Shown in pieces: positions 8,523 through 19,032 of a stretch of DNA of 64,000 bases; position 1 is the stretch's first letter, and every line of letters starts with the position of its first letter. The notes under the pieces are model-generated. The model was not told the DNA's origin and searched no databases. It saw only the letters and a list, made by a program, of their open reading frames with translations. Source of the stretch: Rhizobium halophilum (GTDB lineage: Bacteria > Pseudomonadota > Alphaproteobacteria > Rhizobiales > Rhizobiaceae); assembly GCF_021648825.1 (NCBI RefSeq), contig NZ_JAKJHS010000001.1, forward strand, positions 248,001 to 312,000, given 5' to 3'. The position numbers and the translations under genes were made by a program.

Positions 8523-9227
8523 ATGGCCGATCTCTCCGCATTTCCCATCACCAGCCGCTGGCCGGCCAAAAACCCCGACATCCTGCAGCTCTACTCGGCA
8601 CCGACGCCGAACGGGGTGAAGGTATCAATCATGCTCGAGGAGATCGACCTGCCCTACGAGCCGCATCTCATTAATATCGGCGCGGATGAGACCTGGGGCG
8701 ACGAGTACCTCTCGCTCAACCCCAACGGCAAGATCCCGGCGATCCTCGATCCGAACGGGCCGGACGGCAAGCCGCTGGCGCTCTTCGAAAGCGGAGCGAT
8801 TCTCCTTTATCTGGCCGAGAAGACCGGAAAGCTGCTGCCTGCCAATCCTGCCGGCCGCTACGAGACGATCCAGTGGGTCATGTGGCAGATGGGTGGGCTA
8901 GGGCCGATGTTCGGCCAGCTCGGCTTCTTCCACAAGTTCGCCGGCAAGGACTACGAAGACAAGCGCCCGCGCGATCGCTACGCCAAGGAAAGCGCAAGGC
9001 TCATCCGCGTGCTGGAGACCCGGCTCGGCGGCCGCGACTGGATCATGGGCGACGAATACACGATCGCCGACATCGCCATGCTGGGATGGGTTCGCAATCT
9101 GATCGGCTTCTATGGCGCCGGCGAACTCGTCCAGTACAACGAGTTGAAGCACGTGCCCCGATGGCTGGAGCGCGGTCTCGCGAGACCCGCGGTGGACCGT
9201 GGGCTGACCATTCCGGCAAGATCGTAA
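8523..9227 (+). CDS. Glutathione S-transferase, YfcG/GstB-like
   Basis: A 234-residue cytosolic GST. The N-terminal thioredoxin-fold domain has LYSAPTPNGVKVSIMLEE (active-site Asn region of the Nu/YfcG class), NPNGKIPAILD and ESGAILLYLAEKTGKLLP. The C-terminal helical domain follows, with IADIAMLGWVRNL. YfcG-type enzymes reduce disulfides using two glutathiones. The start at 8523 gives the normal family length; a longer reading from 8406 adds 39 residues with no family counterpart. A -10-like TATAGT lies at 8486-8491. Confidence 0.9.
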   Translation: MADLSAFPITSRWPAKNPDILQLYSAPTPNGVKVSIMLEEIDLPYEPHLINIGADETWGDEYLSLNPNGKIPAILDPNGPDGKPLALFESGAILLYLAEKTGKLLPANPAGRYETIQWVMWQMGGLGPMFGQLGFFHKFAGKDYEDKRPRDRYAKESARLIRVLETRLGGRDWIMGDEYTIADIAMLGWVRNLIGFYGAGELVQYNELKHVPRWLERGLARPAVDRGLTIPARS

Positions 9228-9239
9228 GGAGGAGACCTC

Positions 9240-9695
9240 ATGCCCATGCCAGTCCTGCCGATGGAGGGTTCCTGCCGCTGCGGTCAGGTCCGCATCCGCA
9301 TCAGCGCGCCGCCGCTTCTAACGATGGCCTGCCACTGCCGCGGCTGCCAGAAGATGAGCGCCAGCGCCTTTTCCTGCAGCGCCGCCATCCCGTCTGAGGG
9401 TTTTGAGGTGCTCGAGGGCGAACCGGTGATCGGCGGCGTCCATGGCGACGATCTGCATCACCACCACTGCCCGCACTGCAAGAGCTGGATGTTCACGAAG
9501 GCATTCTTCATCGATGCCTTCGTCAACATCCGCCCTACGATGCTGAGCGACACCTCATGGTTCTCGCCCTTCGTGGAAACCTATACCAGCGTCAAGCTTC
9601 CCTGGGCCACGACCGGCGCCACCCATAGCTTCCCGGAGTTCCCGCCCATGGAGGCCTATGAAGGGCTCAGCAAAGCCTTCGCTGAGCAACGGTAA
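9240..9695 (+). CDS. GFA (glutathione-dependent formaldehyde-activating)-family zinc protein
   Basis: 151 residues with the zinc ligands of the GFA fold: GSCRCGQVRI (Cys-x-Cys), CHCRGCQKMSASAF (Cys-x-Cys-x2-Cys), then HHHHCPHCKSWMF (Cys-x2-Cys). The family is named after Gfa from Paracoccus, but most members have no proven formaldehyde role. GGAGGAG precedes the ATG. It starts 13 bases after the GST stop, so the two glutathione-linked proteins are probably co-expressed. Confidence 0.88.
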   Translation: MPMPVLPMEGSCRCGQVRIRISAPPLLTMACHCRGCQKMSASAFSCSAAIPSEGFEVLEGEPVIGGVHGDDLHHHHCPHCKSWMFTKAFFIDAFVNIRPTMLSDTSWFSPFVETYTSVKLPWATTGATHSFPEFPPMEAYEGLSKAFAEQR

Positions 9696-9920
9696 AGGAT
9701 CTTTCCGCTTGCATTTCTCCATCGGACGTCACGGGTTTTGAGGCCTTTTTCGTCTCGAAATCGGGCAGCCTCACCCGTTTGTGACCGGCGTCACCACCAT
9801 TCGAACCCATAAGTTAACTTCCCGGTAACCCTATAGGGCTGTATTAGACCCTCATTTGAGACGGCCGCGGAACGCGTTTTCCGGGCCAAAACCCACCGCA
9901 CAGAAACAGATGGAGGCAAG

Positions 9921-10415
9921 ATGTTCACCCGGACGTGCTGCTTTGCTCTTTCGCTCATCCTTGGTTCGGCCGCGGCGGCCAGCGCGCAACCGACGCGCAT
10001 TAAGCAATTCGACGCCTGGGGCGTTTATTCCTATACGTCGGGCGGCCAGAAAAACTGCTACGCCCTCTCGGTGCCTGTTTCCGCACAGCCGACCAACGTC
10101 AATCACGGCGACAATTTCCTTCTGATCGCGCCTTCCAGCGGCTCCGCCTACGCGCCTCAGGCCATCATGGGATACAACCTGAAGCAGGATGGGGACATCC
10201 GGGCTCGCGTCGACGACAAGGCGTTCAGTCTGCGCCCGAAGGAAAACGCTGCCTGGGTCAGCAACCAGGCCGCCGAGCCGGACATGGTCAATGCCATGAA
10301 GGCAGGCCGCCAGCTGGTTCTGCAGGCGACCTCCCAGCGCGGCACGGATACGAGCTACACCTTCTCGCTGAGCGGTGTCACGGCGGCACTCAAGGAAGTC
10401 GAGAGGTGTAATTGA
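9921..10415 (+). CDS. Invasion-associated locus B (IalB)-family exported protein
   Basis: 164 residues with a clear Sec signal peptide (hydrophobic core to ASAQP, cleavage near residue 22). The mature part has FDAWGVYSYTSGGQKNCYALSVP, the pattern of the IalB family, and a second Cys at the C-terminus that could pair with CYA. IalB aids erythrocyte invasion in Bartonella; in rhizobia homologues are general periplasmic proteins of unknown role. GGAGGCAAG precedes the start. The next gene follows 13 bases later and is likely in the same unit. Confidence 0.8.
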   Translation: MFTRTCCFALSLILGSAAAASAQPTRIKQFDAWGVYSYTSGGQKNCYALSVPVSAQPTNVNHGDNFLLIAPSSGSAYAPQAIMGYNLKQDGDIRARVDDKAFSLRPKENAAWVSNQAAEPDMVNAMKAGRQLVLQATSQRGTDTSYTFSLSGVTAALKEVERCN

Positions 10416-10428
10416 GGAGCAGGCTGCT

Positions 10429-11025
10429 ATGCGGCTGCACCTTGGCATGCGGGGTCGCATGATCCGACCTCAGCGGATGTTCAAGCAACCCATGCTCGCC
10501 GCGGCGGGCACATTGCTTGCGGTAATCCTGGCAGCACTCCCCCATGACGCGGCGGCGCAGGCGGGCGCGGCTAGCGGTTTCACCAAGGGCCGCGAAACAG
10601 GCTTTGCCGTTCCGCGCTATGTTTCGCTGAAGGCAAGCCGCGCGCGCATGCGCATCGGCCCGTCCACGGACTATGCGACGAAGTGGATCTACACTCATCG
10701 CGGCATGCCGCTGGAGATCACCGAGGAATACGGCAACTGGCGGCGTGTGCGCGATTACGACGGCGTCAGCGGCTGGATGTACGGCTCGCTGTTGTCCGGC
10801 GATCGTGCCGCCCTCGTCGGCCCTTGGCTGGACACGCCGGTAACGCTCCACAGCGAACCCTCCTCGAGGAGCCGCGTCGTTGCGAAGCTTTCGCCGAAGG
10901 TGATGATGGGCGTCACCACCTGCGACGGCACCTGGTGCAAGGTGAGCCTGCCGCGAAACGGCGTCCAAGGCTATGTCGAGCAGGCGTCGCTCTGGGGCGT
11001 CTACCCCGGCGAGCACATCGAATAG
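10429..11025 (+). CDS. Exported bacterial SH3-domain protein
   Basis: 198 residues. An N-terminal hydrophobic segment (about residues 18-42, ending in DAAAQA) is a signal peptide. Two SH3-like repeats follow: SLKASRARMRIGPSTDY...WRRVRDYDGVSGWM (about 70-125) and TLHSEPSSRSRVVAKL...WCKVSLPRNGVQGYV (about 135-185). Such domains bind peptidoglycan or peptides in the periplasm. The start at 10429 has GAGGAGC 9 bases upstream. The gene follows the IalB-like gene closely; a shared envelope role is an inference. Confidence 0.85.
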   Translation: MRLHLGMRGRMIRPQRMFKQPMLAAAGTLLAVILAALPHDAAAQAGAASGFTKGRETGFAVPRYVSLKASRARMRIGPSTDYATKWIYTHRGMPLEITEEYGNWRRVRDYDGVSGWMYGSLLSGDRAALVGPWLDTPVTLHSEPSSRSRVVAKLSPKVMMGVTTCDGTWCKVSLPRNGVQGYVEQASLWGVYPGEHIE

Positions 11026-11049
11026 CGCATCGAATGAGCCGGGCGGCGG

Positions 11050-12543
<1,494 letters not shown>

Positions 12544-12653
12544 TTCCAACGCTCCTCCCGCTGCCATGTCCTCGGTCAGCGGTTTGAGCAGATGGAAGGA
12601 AGTCGTGTCAACGGATGTCGCGGCACGTGCAGGACAAGAGGAACAACAACCCG

Positions 12654-12679
12654 GGAACAAAATCGCACCTTCATCCGTA
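12654..12679 (+). promoter_or_regulatory. EcfG-like promoter upstream of the DUF2231 gene
   Basis: GGAAC at 12654-12658 is followed by 17 bases and CGTA at 12676-12679, one base off the fuller GGAAC-N17-CGTT form. It lies ~40 bases upstream of the start at 12718. Confidence 0.35.
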
Positions 12680-12717
12680 AATGGAGTGACCGACGCTCTC
12701 CAGACACCGAGGCTGCC

Positions 12718-13164
12718 ATGACAACAACCTACGCCACGACGACGACCGGGAGGGCGGGTTTTCCCCTTCGCTCCCTCTTCGTCCCCTTCCCCTTCGTCTG
12801 CTTCACGCTGGCACTTGTGACCGACATCACCTACTGGCAGACGTCCTATCTGATGTGGCAGAACTTCTCCGCCTGGCTGCTTTTTGCGGGCCTCGTCATG
12901 GGCGGGATCGGCGTTGTTGCCGGCGCCATCGACATGGCGCGCCGCTCGACCCGGATCGTCGGACCCGGCTGGGCCGCTGCAATCGCATACCTCGTTGTCC
13001 TGGCCCTCGGCCTTCTGAACTCCTTCATCCATGCCGGCGATGGGTGGACGGCGGTGGTACCGAACGGGTTGATCGTCTCTGCTGTTACGGTTGCCATGAT
13101 CCTGGTGACGATCCTCCTTGCCGCCCGCAGACGGTCCCGCATCATCTGGAGTGTTGAACGATGA
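12718..13164 (+). CDS. DUF2231 four-helix membrane protein
   Basis: 148 residues with four hydrophobic segments (about 20-38, 48-75, 85-103, 113-135), the DUF2231 arrangement. A conserved-looking [18 protein letters not shown] segment starts it. Function of the family is unknown; some members sit next to cytochrome or sugar-dehydrogenase-like genes. Its stop overlaps the start of the next gene (ATGA at 13161-13164), so it is translationally coupled to the sorbosone-dehydrogenase-like lipoprotein, suggesting a shared membrane redox role. Confidence 0.82.
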   Translation: MTTTYATTTTGRAGFPLRSLFVPFPFVCFTLALVTDITYWQTSYLMWQNFSAWLLFAGLVMGGIGVVAGAIDMARRSTRIVGPGWAAAIAYLVVLALGLLNSFIHAGDGWTAVVPNGLIVSAVTVAMILVTILLAARRRSRIIWSVER

Positions 13165-14885
13165 ACCGCTTTTTCCGCACCTCCGCCCTCGCCTCTACCG
13201 CGGTGATCATCCTGGCGCTTGCCGGCTGCAGCGATGAGGGTGACAATTTTGACGTTTCAACGCAAATCGGACCTGATCCGGTTTTGCCGGAACCGCAAAA
13301 CCAGCTTCTGCCGGACCTCAAGGTGGCTGAGGTCGTCGGCTGGCAGGAGGGCGAGACGCCGACCGTGCCGGAAGGTTTCAGCGTCAGCGCCTATGCCGCC
13401 GAGTTGGCCAATCCCCGCACTGTTCACACCCTGCCGAACGGTGACGTGCTGGTGGTTCAGGGGAAGGCACCCGCCGGAAAACCACTGGAGAGACCGAAAG
13501 ACTATATCCGCGGCTGGATCATGTCGCTTTCCAAAGGCGGAGACGACGGTCCACAGAAGGAAAGCAACCTGATCACTCTGCTGCGCGACAGCGACCGGGA
13601 CGGTACCGTCGACGAGCGCCACGACCTGCTGACCGGCCTGAACTCGCCCTTCGGCGTCGCCTTCGCCGACAATACGCTCTATGTCGCGGCCGCCGATGCT
13701 ATTCTGGCCTATCCCTATGAGCTCGGGCAGAATGAGATCTCGGAAGATCCTCGGGTCCTGACACCACTGCCTGGCGGCCCGATCAATCACCACTGGACGA
13801 AGGATCTGGCGCTCAGCCCAGACGGACGGTTCCTCTACGCTTCCGTCGGCTCCAATTCCAACGCTGCCGAGCGCGGCATGGAGGCGGAGAAGGGACGCGC
13901 GGCGATCTGGCAGGTCGACCGGGAGACCGGCGCCGCCCGCATCTTCGCATCAGGTCTGCGCAACCCCAACGGCCTGACCTTCCACCCGGAAACGGGCGTC
14001 TTGTGGACGGTCGTCAACGAGCGCGACGAGCTCGGGCCGAATCTGGTGCCGGACTACATGACGTCGGTACAGGACGGCGCCTTCTATGGTTGGCCGTGGA
14101 GTTATTTCGGCGATCATGTCGACGAGCGCGTCCACCCGCCACGGCCCGACATGGTGGAGCAGTCCATCGCGCCCGACTATTCCCTGTCGAGCCACGTCGC
14201 CGCCCTCGGCATGACGTTCTCCATGGGATCCGCCATGCCGGAGCCGTTCGCCAACGGCGCTTTCGTCGGCGAGCACGGCAGCTGGAACCGCACCAACTTC
14301 AACGGCTACAAGGTGATCTACATCCCCTTCGAGAACGGCCGCCCGGCGGGTATGCCGGTCGACATGGTGACCGGTTTCCTCGACGGGGACAGCGCTCGCG
14401 GCCGGCCCGTTGGCGTCGGTATTGACGGCACCGGAGCCCTCCTCGTGGCCGATGATGCCGGCAACACCGTTTGGCGCGTTGCACCTGCTGACGGCACCAC
14501 CATTCCGCAACCAATTGCAACGGACCAGTCGCCTTCCAATGCTGCAGGAACGACGTCAGAGGATCTTCCGCCCGGTGTCGTTGCGCCCGCACCAGAGGCT
14601 GGCAGCGGGCCGGATGCAGGCGCAGCCCCCGCTCCCTCGGGCGCGGCCGGAACCACAGGCCGCCTGCCGGCGGATGCCAATCCGCCGGGCGTCATTCCGG
14701 CTGAACCCGCTCCGGCCAACGGTCAAACGCCGCCCGCCTCGACTTCCGAGACGCCAAACGGCGCGGCTACCGGTGGCGAAGCCACCGATGGTGAAACGGT
14801 GACGCAACCGGCCCAGCAGCAGATTGCGCCGGCCGTCCAGCCGGAAGCGGCCGTGGAGGACAACCAATCGGGTGAGCAGAATTAG
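13161..14885 (+). CDS. Sorbosone dehydrogenase-family (PQQ-type beta-propeller) lipoprotein
   Basis: 574 residues. A lipoprotein signal with lipobox LAGC at residues 19-22 anchors it in the membrane. Residues ~70-450 form a six-bladed beta-propeller of the GDH/sorbosone dehydrogenase type, with [74 protein letters not shown] and [13 protein letters not shown] as cofactor is the family expectation. The last ~120 residues are a Pro/Ala/Gly-rich low-complexity tail. Substrate is unknown. Overlaps the DUF2231 gene by 4 bases. Confidence 0.87.
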   Translation: MNRFFRTSALASTAVIILALAGCSDEGDNFDVSTQIGPDPVLPEPQNQLLPDLKVAEVVGWQEGETPTVPEGFSVSAYAAELANPRTVHTLPNGDVLVVQGKAPAGKPLERPKDYIRGWIMSLSKGGDDGPQKESNLITLLRDSDRDGTVDERHDLLTGLNSPFGVAFADNTLYVAAADAILAYPYELGQNEISEDPRVLTPLPGGPINHHWTKDLALSPDGRFLYASVGSNSNAAERGMEAEKGRAAIWQVDRETGAARIFASGLRNPNGLTFHPETGVLWTVVNERDELGPNLVPDYMTSVQDGAFYGWPWSYFGDHVDERVHPPRPDMVEQSIAPDYSLSSHVAALGMTFSMGSAMPEPFANGAFVGEHGSWNRTNFNGYKVIYIPFENGRPAGMPVDMVTGFLDGDSARGRPVGVGIDGTGALLVADDAGNTVWRVAPADGTTIPQPIATDQSPSNAAGTTSEDLPPGVVAPAPEAGSGPDAGAAPAPSGAAGTTGRLPADANPPGVIPAEPAPANGQTPPASTSETPNGAATGGEATDGETVTQPAQQQIAPAVQPEAAVEDNQSGEQN

Positions 14886-14894
14886 CCTGCTCCT

Positions 14895-14921
14895 CAGCAG
14901 CCGGCATCACGCCGGCTGCTG
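14895..14921. terminator. Hairpin after the sorbosone dehydrogenase-like gene
   Basis: CAGCAGCCGGC and GCCGGCTGCTG form an 11-bp perfect stem with a 5-base loop, 9 bases after the stop codon. No T-tract follows. Confidence 0.55.
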
Positions 14922-14983
14922 GACCTGACAAGAGCCGCGTGACATCGTTCCCTCCGTAGGAAAGCAAGACCATAGAGGGCCCC

Positions 14984-15994
14984 ATGCAAGTCACCGTCTT
15001 CAGCACGAAGCCGTATGATCGGCTGTTTCTGGACCGGAGCGCCAGCCAGGGCCTTGATCCCCAATATTGCGAGTCACGTCTCTCCCTGGAAACCGTCACC
15101 CTTGCCGAAGGCTCGGGGGCGATTTGCGCTTTCGTCAACGACAACCTTTCCGAGCCGGTGCTGGAACGCCTCGCAGGTTATGGTGTGCGGCTGGTTGCAC
15201 TGCGCAGCGCAGGCTTCAATCATGTCGATCTGGTTGCGGCCGACCGCCTGGGATTGAGAATCGCCCGTGTCCCGGCTTATTCCCCACATGCGGTCGCCGA
15301 ACACACGATCGCGATCATCCTGGCGCTCAACCGCAAGATCCACCGGGCCTACAACCGCGTCCGCGAGGGCAATTTCGCTCTCGACGGCCTGCTCGGCTTC
15401 GACCTTAACGGCAAGACTATGGGGATCATCGGCACCGGCAAGATCGGGACCGTACTGGCGCGCATCGCCGCTGGCTTCGGCTGCCGCCTCCTCGGCCACG
15501 ATCTCAAGCCCAACCCGGACTGCGAGGCGCTTGGCATGACCTATGTCGATCGCGAGGAAATCTTCCGGCGGTCGGACATCCTCAGCCTCAACTGCCCTCG
15601 GACCCCGGATACGCACCACCTGATCCGCAAGGACACCCTGCCGCTTCTGAAGCCCGGCGTCATGCTGATCAACACCAGCCGCGGCGCCGTGATTGACGCC
15701 CATGCGGCGATCGCCGGCTTGAAGGACGGCACGATCGGCAGCCTCGGCCTCGACGTCTACGAAGAGGAAGCGGATCTCTTCTTCGAGGACCTGTCGAACA
15801 CGGTGCTGCGCGACGACGTCTTTGCCCGGCTGCTGACCTTCCCCAACGTGCTGATCACTGGCCACCAGGCCTTCTTCACCCGCGAGGCCCTGGAGGCCAT
15901 CGCAGAAACCACCATCGCCAACATTGACGCCTTCCGCAGCACCGGGGTGCCCCTGCACGCGGTCACGATGGACTTCCTGGCGGGCAGGAGCTGA
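14984..15994 (+). CDS. ldhA: D-2-hydroxyacid dehydrogenase (D-lactate dehydrogenase type)
   Basis: 336 residues. NAD-binding GIIGTGKIGTVLARIAAGFG lies at about 145-165. Catalytic Arg is in INTSRGAVID (~232), Glu in GLDVYEEE (~262) and His in ITGHQAFFT (~297). The GHQAFFT form is typical of fermentative-type D-lactate dehydrogenases that interconvert pyruvate and D-lactate, more than of glycerate or phosphoglycerate enzymes. It is a single gene preceded by a short leader. The symbol is by resemblance; substrate was not tested. Confidence 0.85.
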   Translation: MQVTVFSTKPYDRLFLDRSASQGLDPQYCESRLSLETVTLAEGSGAICAFVNDNLSEPVLERLAGYGVRLVALRSAGFNHVDLVAADRLGLRIARVPAYSPHAVAEHTIAIILALNRKIHRAYNRVREGNFALDGLLGFDLNGKTMGIIGTGKIGTVLARIAAGFGCRLLGHDLKPNPDCEALGMTYVDREEIFRRSDILSLNCPRTPDTHHLIRKDTLPLLKPGVMLINTSRGAVIDAHAAIAGLKDGTIGSLGLDVYEEEADLFFEDLSNTVLRDDVFARLLTFPNVLITGHQAFFTREALEAIAETTIANIDAFRSTGVPLHAVTMDFLAGRS

Positions 15995-16076
15995 CGGGAT
16001 CGCCCCGCCGGCCTTGCTGACCGTCTGAAGATCACAGGCCTCCCGCGCGTCAAACCTTTGCCTTACGCGCGCCCGC

Positions 16077-16610
16077 TCAGGGAAGGCAGTGCCCGACCAC
16101 GTCTTTCGCCGCATAAGCCGCGGCACGCGTCCATGCCTCGTCCGTATCGCCCCGGTAGCTGAGAAAGCGGTCACAGGTCGGCCTGTTGGTATCAAGGTCG
16201 ATGACCGCGAACTTCACGCCGCCGACCAGGGTGCTCATCTTGCGCACCTGACCGATGAGCAGATGGCTCGCCCCGGCCTCTACCGCCTGCCTGGAGAGCG
16301 CCTCGACGCCGGCGCTTCCGACAGTGCATTTCTCCACGCAACCCAGCGGGACCGTCCTGAGGTTCTTCTCCGCAGCAAGGCTGTCGAGGATGGTCCGGTC
16401 GAGGGCCTGGAGGCGACGGTCGTGCTCGGCGGTCTGATCTCGCGTTTCGCCCGAGGTGTCGATGAAGTCGAAGCCTGCCGTGGCAACGGTGACCGGCTCT
16501 GCGGCCTCGGCCGAAAAGCCGGTCGGGGCGATCGCCACCAGCGCGGCGACCGTGACCGATCGGCCTATGACGGAAAGGGTGTGGAATCCTGCATTCGATG
16601 CCTGTCCCAT
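16077..16610 (-). CDS. DUF2380 exported protein
   Basis: 177 residues with a signal peptide (VTVAALVAIAPTGFSAEAAEP). The mature part has AGFDFIDTSGETRDQTAEHDRRLQALD, then HLLIGQVRKMSTLVGGVKFAVIDLDTNRPTCDRFLSYRGDTDEAW. This is the DUF2380 pattern, found in rhizobia and methylotrophs, often near methanol or periplasmic oxidase genes. Three cysteines lie in the middle and end (CVEKC, C-terminal). The start at 16610 is preferred because AAGGAG lies 9 bases upstream; an ATG three codons earlier abuts that site. Function unknown. Confidence 0.8.
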   Translation of the reverse strand: MGQASNAGFHTLSVIGRSVTVAALVAIAPTGFSAEAAEPVTVATAGFDFIDTSGETRDQTAEHDRRLQALDRTILDSLAAEKNLRTVPLGCVEKCTVGSAGVEALSRQAVEAGASHLLIGQVRKMSTLVGGVKFAVIDLDTNRPTCDRFLSYRGDTDEAWTRAAAYAAKDVVGHCLP

Positions 16611-16767
16611 GTCAGCCATCTCCTTCTCCCGCGCTGACGATAGCATCTGCGAGGATCGGCGCCAACAATCGCAGCAGGCGCCTGCCCTCATTGCCAGCGC
16701 CGGGTATTTGCGCATAACCTCGCCAAATCAGTGCAGTGCACAACAGCCACGGATTGGGAGGTCGGGC

Positions 16768-17544
16768 ATGTCCAGAACAGTCGTCGTCACCGGTTCCACC
16801 AGCGGGATCGGGCTCGGCATCGCGAAGGCCTTTGCGGCCGAGGGCTGTCACGTCGTCATCAACGGCTTCGGAAACCCCGACGAGATCGAGGCGGCGCGGC
16901 GCGAACTGGAGGTACTCGGCGGCGGACGGGTGATCTACCACGGCGCCGACATGACGAAGCCGGAGGAGATCGGCAACCTGATCGGTACGGCGAAGGAGAC
17001 CTTCGGCTCGGTCGACGTCCTCGTCAACAATGCCGGCATCCAGCATGTCGCCAAGATCGAGGAGTTCCCGCCGGAGAAGTGGGACCAGATCATTGCCATC
17101 AACCTGACGAGTTCCTTCCACACCATGCGGGGGGCGATCCCCCTTATGAAGGCCAAGAAGAGCGGCCGCATCATCAACATCGCCTCTGCCCATGCGCTGG
17201 TCGCCTCCCCCTTCAAATCCGCCTATGTGGCCGCCAAACACGGTATTTTAGGACTTACGAAGACAGCTGCCTTGGAACTTGCCGAATTCGGGATTACGGT
17301 CAACGCGATCTGCCCCGGCTACGTATTGACCCCGCTGGTCGAGAAGCAGATCCCGGACACCGCGCGTGAGCGCGGCATATCGGAAGAGCAGGTGAAGACG
17401 GACGTGATGCTGCGGCTACAGGCGACCAAGGAATTCGTCTCTATCGAGGAAGTGGCGGCCACCGCCGTCTTCCTGGCCAGTGACGCGGCGCGGCAGATCA
17501 CCGGCACCCATATTTCGATCGATGGCGGCTGGACCGCCCAATAA
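16768..17544 (+). CDS. bdhA: D-3-hydroxybutyrate dehydrogenase
   Basis: A 258-residue classical SDR. TGSTSGIGLGIAKAF near the N-terminus is the NAD-binding motif and LVNNAGIQH follows. The catalytic Ser is in NIASAHALVASPFKSAY, with Tyr-x3-Lys in YVAAKHG. GYVLTPLVEKQI and GTHISIDGGWTAQ complete the 3-hydroxybutyrate dehydrogenase pattern. It oxidises D-3-hydroxybutyrate to acetoacetate in polyhydroxybutyrate use. It heads a unit with xdhA and xdhB, 14 bases before xdhA; the same bdhA-xdhA-xdhB linkage is known in Sinorhizobium meliloti. GGGAGG precedes the start. The longer frame upstream is not homologous. Confidence 0.93.
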   Translation: MSRTVVVTGSTSGIGLGIAKAFAAEGCHVVINGFGNPDEIEAARRELEVLGGGRVIYHGADMTKPEEIGNLIGTAKETFGSVDVLVNNAGIQHVAKIEEFPPEKWDQIIAINLTSSFHTMRGAIPLMKAKKSGRIINIASAHALVASPFKSAYVAAKHGILGLTKTAALELAEFGITVNAICPGYVLTPLVEKQIPDTARERGISEEQVKTDVMLRLQATKEFVSIEEVAATAVFLASDAARQITGTHISIDGGWTAQ

Positions 17545-17558
17545 AGAGAACAAACTGA

Positions 17559-19031
17559 ATGACAGCTGCAATGCACTTCATCCTCAACGGCGAAGACGTA
17601 ACCCTTGGCGGCTTTGGCCCGACGGAAACGCTTCTGGATTACCTGCGGCTGAAGCGCCAGCTGACCGGGACCAAGGAAGGCTGCGCCGAGGGCGACTGCG
17701 GCGCCTGCACGGTGCTGGTGGGCAGGCTGATCGACGGGGTCCTGCGCTACGAGACGGTGAACGCCTGCATCCGCTTCCTCGGCTCGCTGCACGGAACCCA
17801 TGTGGTGACCGTGGAGCACCTGGCCACCAGGGATGGAACGCTGCATCCGGTGCAGCAGGCCATGGTTGACCAGCACGGATCGCAATGCGGCTTCTGCACG
17901 CCGGGCTTCGTTATGTCGCTCTATGGCCTTTGGCTCTCTAATGACGCGCCCTCCCGCGCCGAGATCGAAAGCGCGCTGCAGGGGAACCTCTGTCGCTGCA
18001 CCGGCTACGAGCCGATCGTCAAAGCCGCCGAGCAGGTGGCGGCGGAGCGGCCAAGCTCCCTCTTCGATCCGCTGGAGCGCGACCGCACCGAGATCGCCGC
18101 CAAGCTCTGGGACATTCGCGCCCATCCCGAGACCATCGTCGTGGAGAAGGACGGGGCCCGATCCGTCATCCCGGCAAATCTTCAGGCCTTTGCCGATTTC
18201 ATCGCCGACGAACCGAAGGCGACGATCGTCGCGGGCTCCACCGACGTCGGACTCTGGGTGACGAAGCAGATGCGCCTGCTGGACCCCGTCGTCTTCATCA
18301 ATCACCTGACGGAACTGCAGTCGATCAGCGCCGATGAGAAGGGCATTACCATCGGCGCCGGTGTCACCTATACGCAGGCCTTCGAGGTGCTGTCGGAAGA
18401 GATCCCACAGATCGCGCGGCTGATCGATCGCATCGGCGGCGGCCAGGTGCGCAACATGGGCACGATCGGCGGCAATATCGCCAATGGCTCCCCGATTGGC
18501 GACACGCCGCCTCCCCTGATTGCGCTCGGCGCTGAACTGACACTGCGCTCCCACAGCGGCAAACGGACGATGCCGCTGGAGGATTACTTCCTCGCCTACG
18601 GTAAGCAGGATCGCATGGCCGGCGAGTTTGTCGAGAAGGTCTTCGTGCCCCGCCCGCGGGAAGACGCGTATTTTGCCGTCTACAAGATCTCCAAGCGCCG
18701 CGACGAGGACATTTCTGCGCTGTGCGGCGCCTTCAACATTGAGCTTGACATGGAAGGTCGCGTCGAGCGGGCTCGCATCGCCTTCGGCGGCATGGCGGCG
18801 ACGCCGAAGCGGGCGCGCCATGTGGAAGAGGCGCTGGCGGGCGCCGACTGGAACTGGGCGACCGTGTCGGCCGTCCGCGACCTGTTCGACCAGGACTACC
18901 AACCGCTCACCGACTGGCGGGCGACGGCCCAGTACCGGTCTCTCACCGCAAAAAACCTACTGACCCGCTTTTTCCTGGAAACTGCCGGTGCGCCGACCGA
19001 ATTGCGCCGCTTTGAACTGGAGGAGGCGTGA
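17559..19031 (+). CDS. xdhA: Xanthine dehydrogenase small subunit (FeS/FAD)
   Basis: 490 residues. The N-terminal plant-type 2Fe-2S cluster ligands are in CAEGDCGACTV (about 43-53), and the second cluster in CGFCTPGF and LCRCTGYEP (about 110-150). The FAD-binding domain follows, with IVAGSTDVGLWV and GGGQVRNMGTIGGNIANGSPIGD (about 225-310), then the CO dehydrogenase flavoprotein C-terminal domain. It passes electrons from XdhB's molybdenum centre to NAD+. It lies between bdhA and xdhB with short gaps. Confidence 0.96.
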   Translation: MTAAMHFILNGEDVTLGGFGPTETLLDYLRLKRQLTGTKEGCAEGDCGACTVLVGRLIDGVLRYETVNACIRFLGSLHGTHVVTVEHLATRDGTLHPVQQAMVDQHGSQCGFCTPGFVMSLYGLWLSNDAPSRAEIESALQGNLCRCTGYEPIVKAAEQVAAERPSSLFDPLERDRTEIAAKLWDIRAHPETIVVEKDGARSVIPANLQAFADFIADEPKATIVAGSTDVGLWVTKQMRLLDPVVFINHLTELQSISADEKGITIGAGVTYTQAFEVLSEEIPQIARLIDRIGGGQVRNMGTIGGNIANGSPIGDTPPPLIALGAELTLRSHSGKRTMPLEDYFLAYGKQDRMAGEFVEKVFVPRPREDAYFAVYKISKRRDEDISALCGAFNIELDMEGRVERARIAFGGMAATPKRARHVEEALAGADWNWATVSAVRDLFDQDYQPLTDWRATAQYRSLTAKNLLTRFFLETAGAPTELRRFELEEA

Positions 19032-19032
19032 C

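Noticed and set aside
12544..13032. N-terminal extension of glycerol kinase to 660 residues
   Set aside because: The extension has no homology to the family and crosses the divergent promoter; the start at 12543 has a strong ribosome site.
15995..16076. Inverted repeat GCGCGT / ACGCGC between ldhA and the DUF2380 gene as a terminator
   Set aside because: Only 6-bp arms with a long loop and no T-tract; chance is likely in GC-rich DNA.
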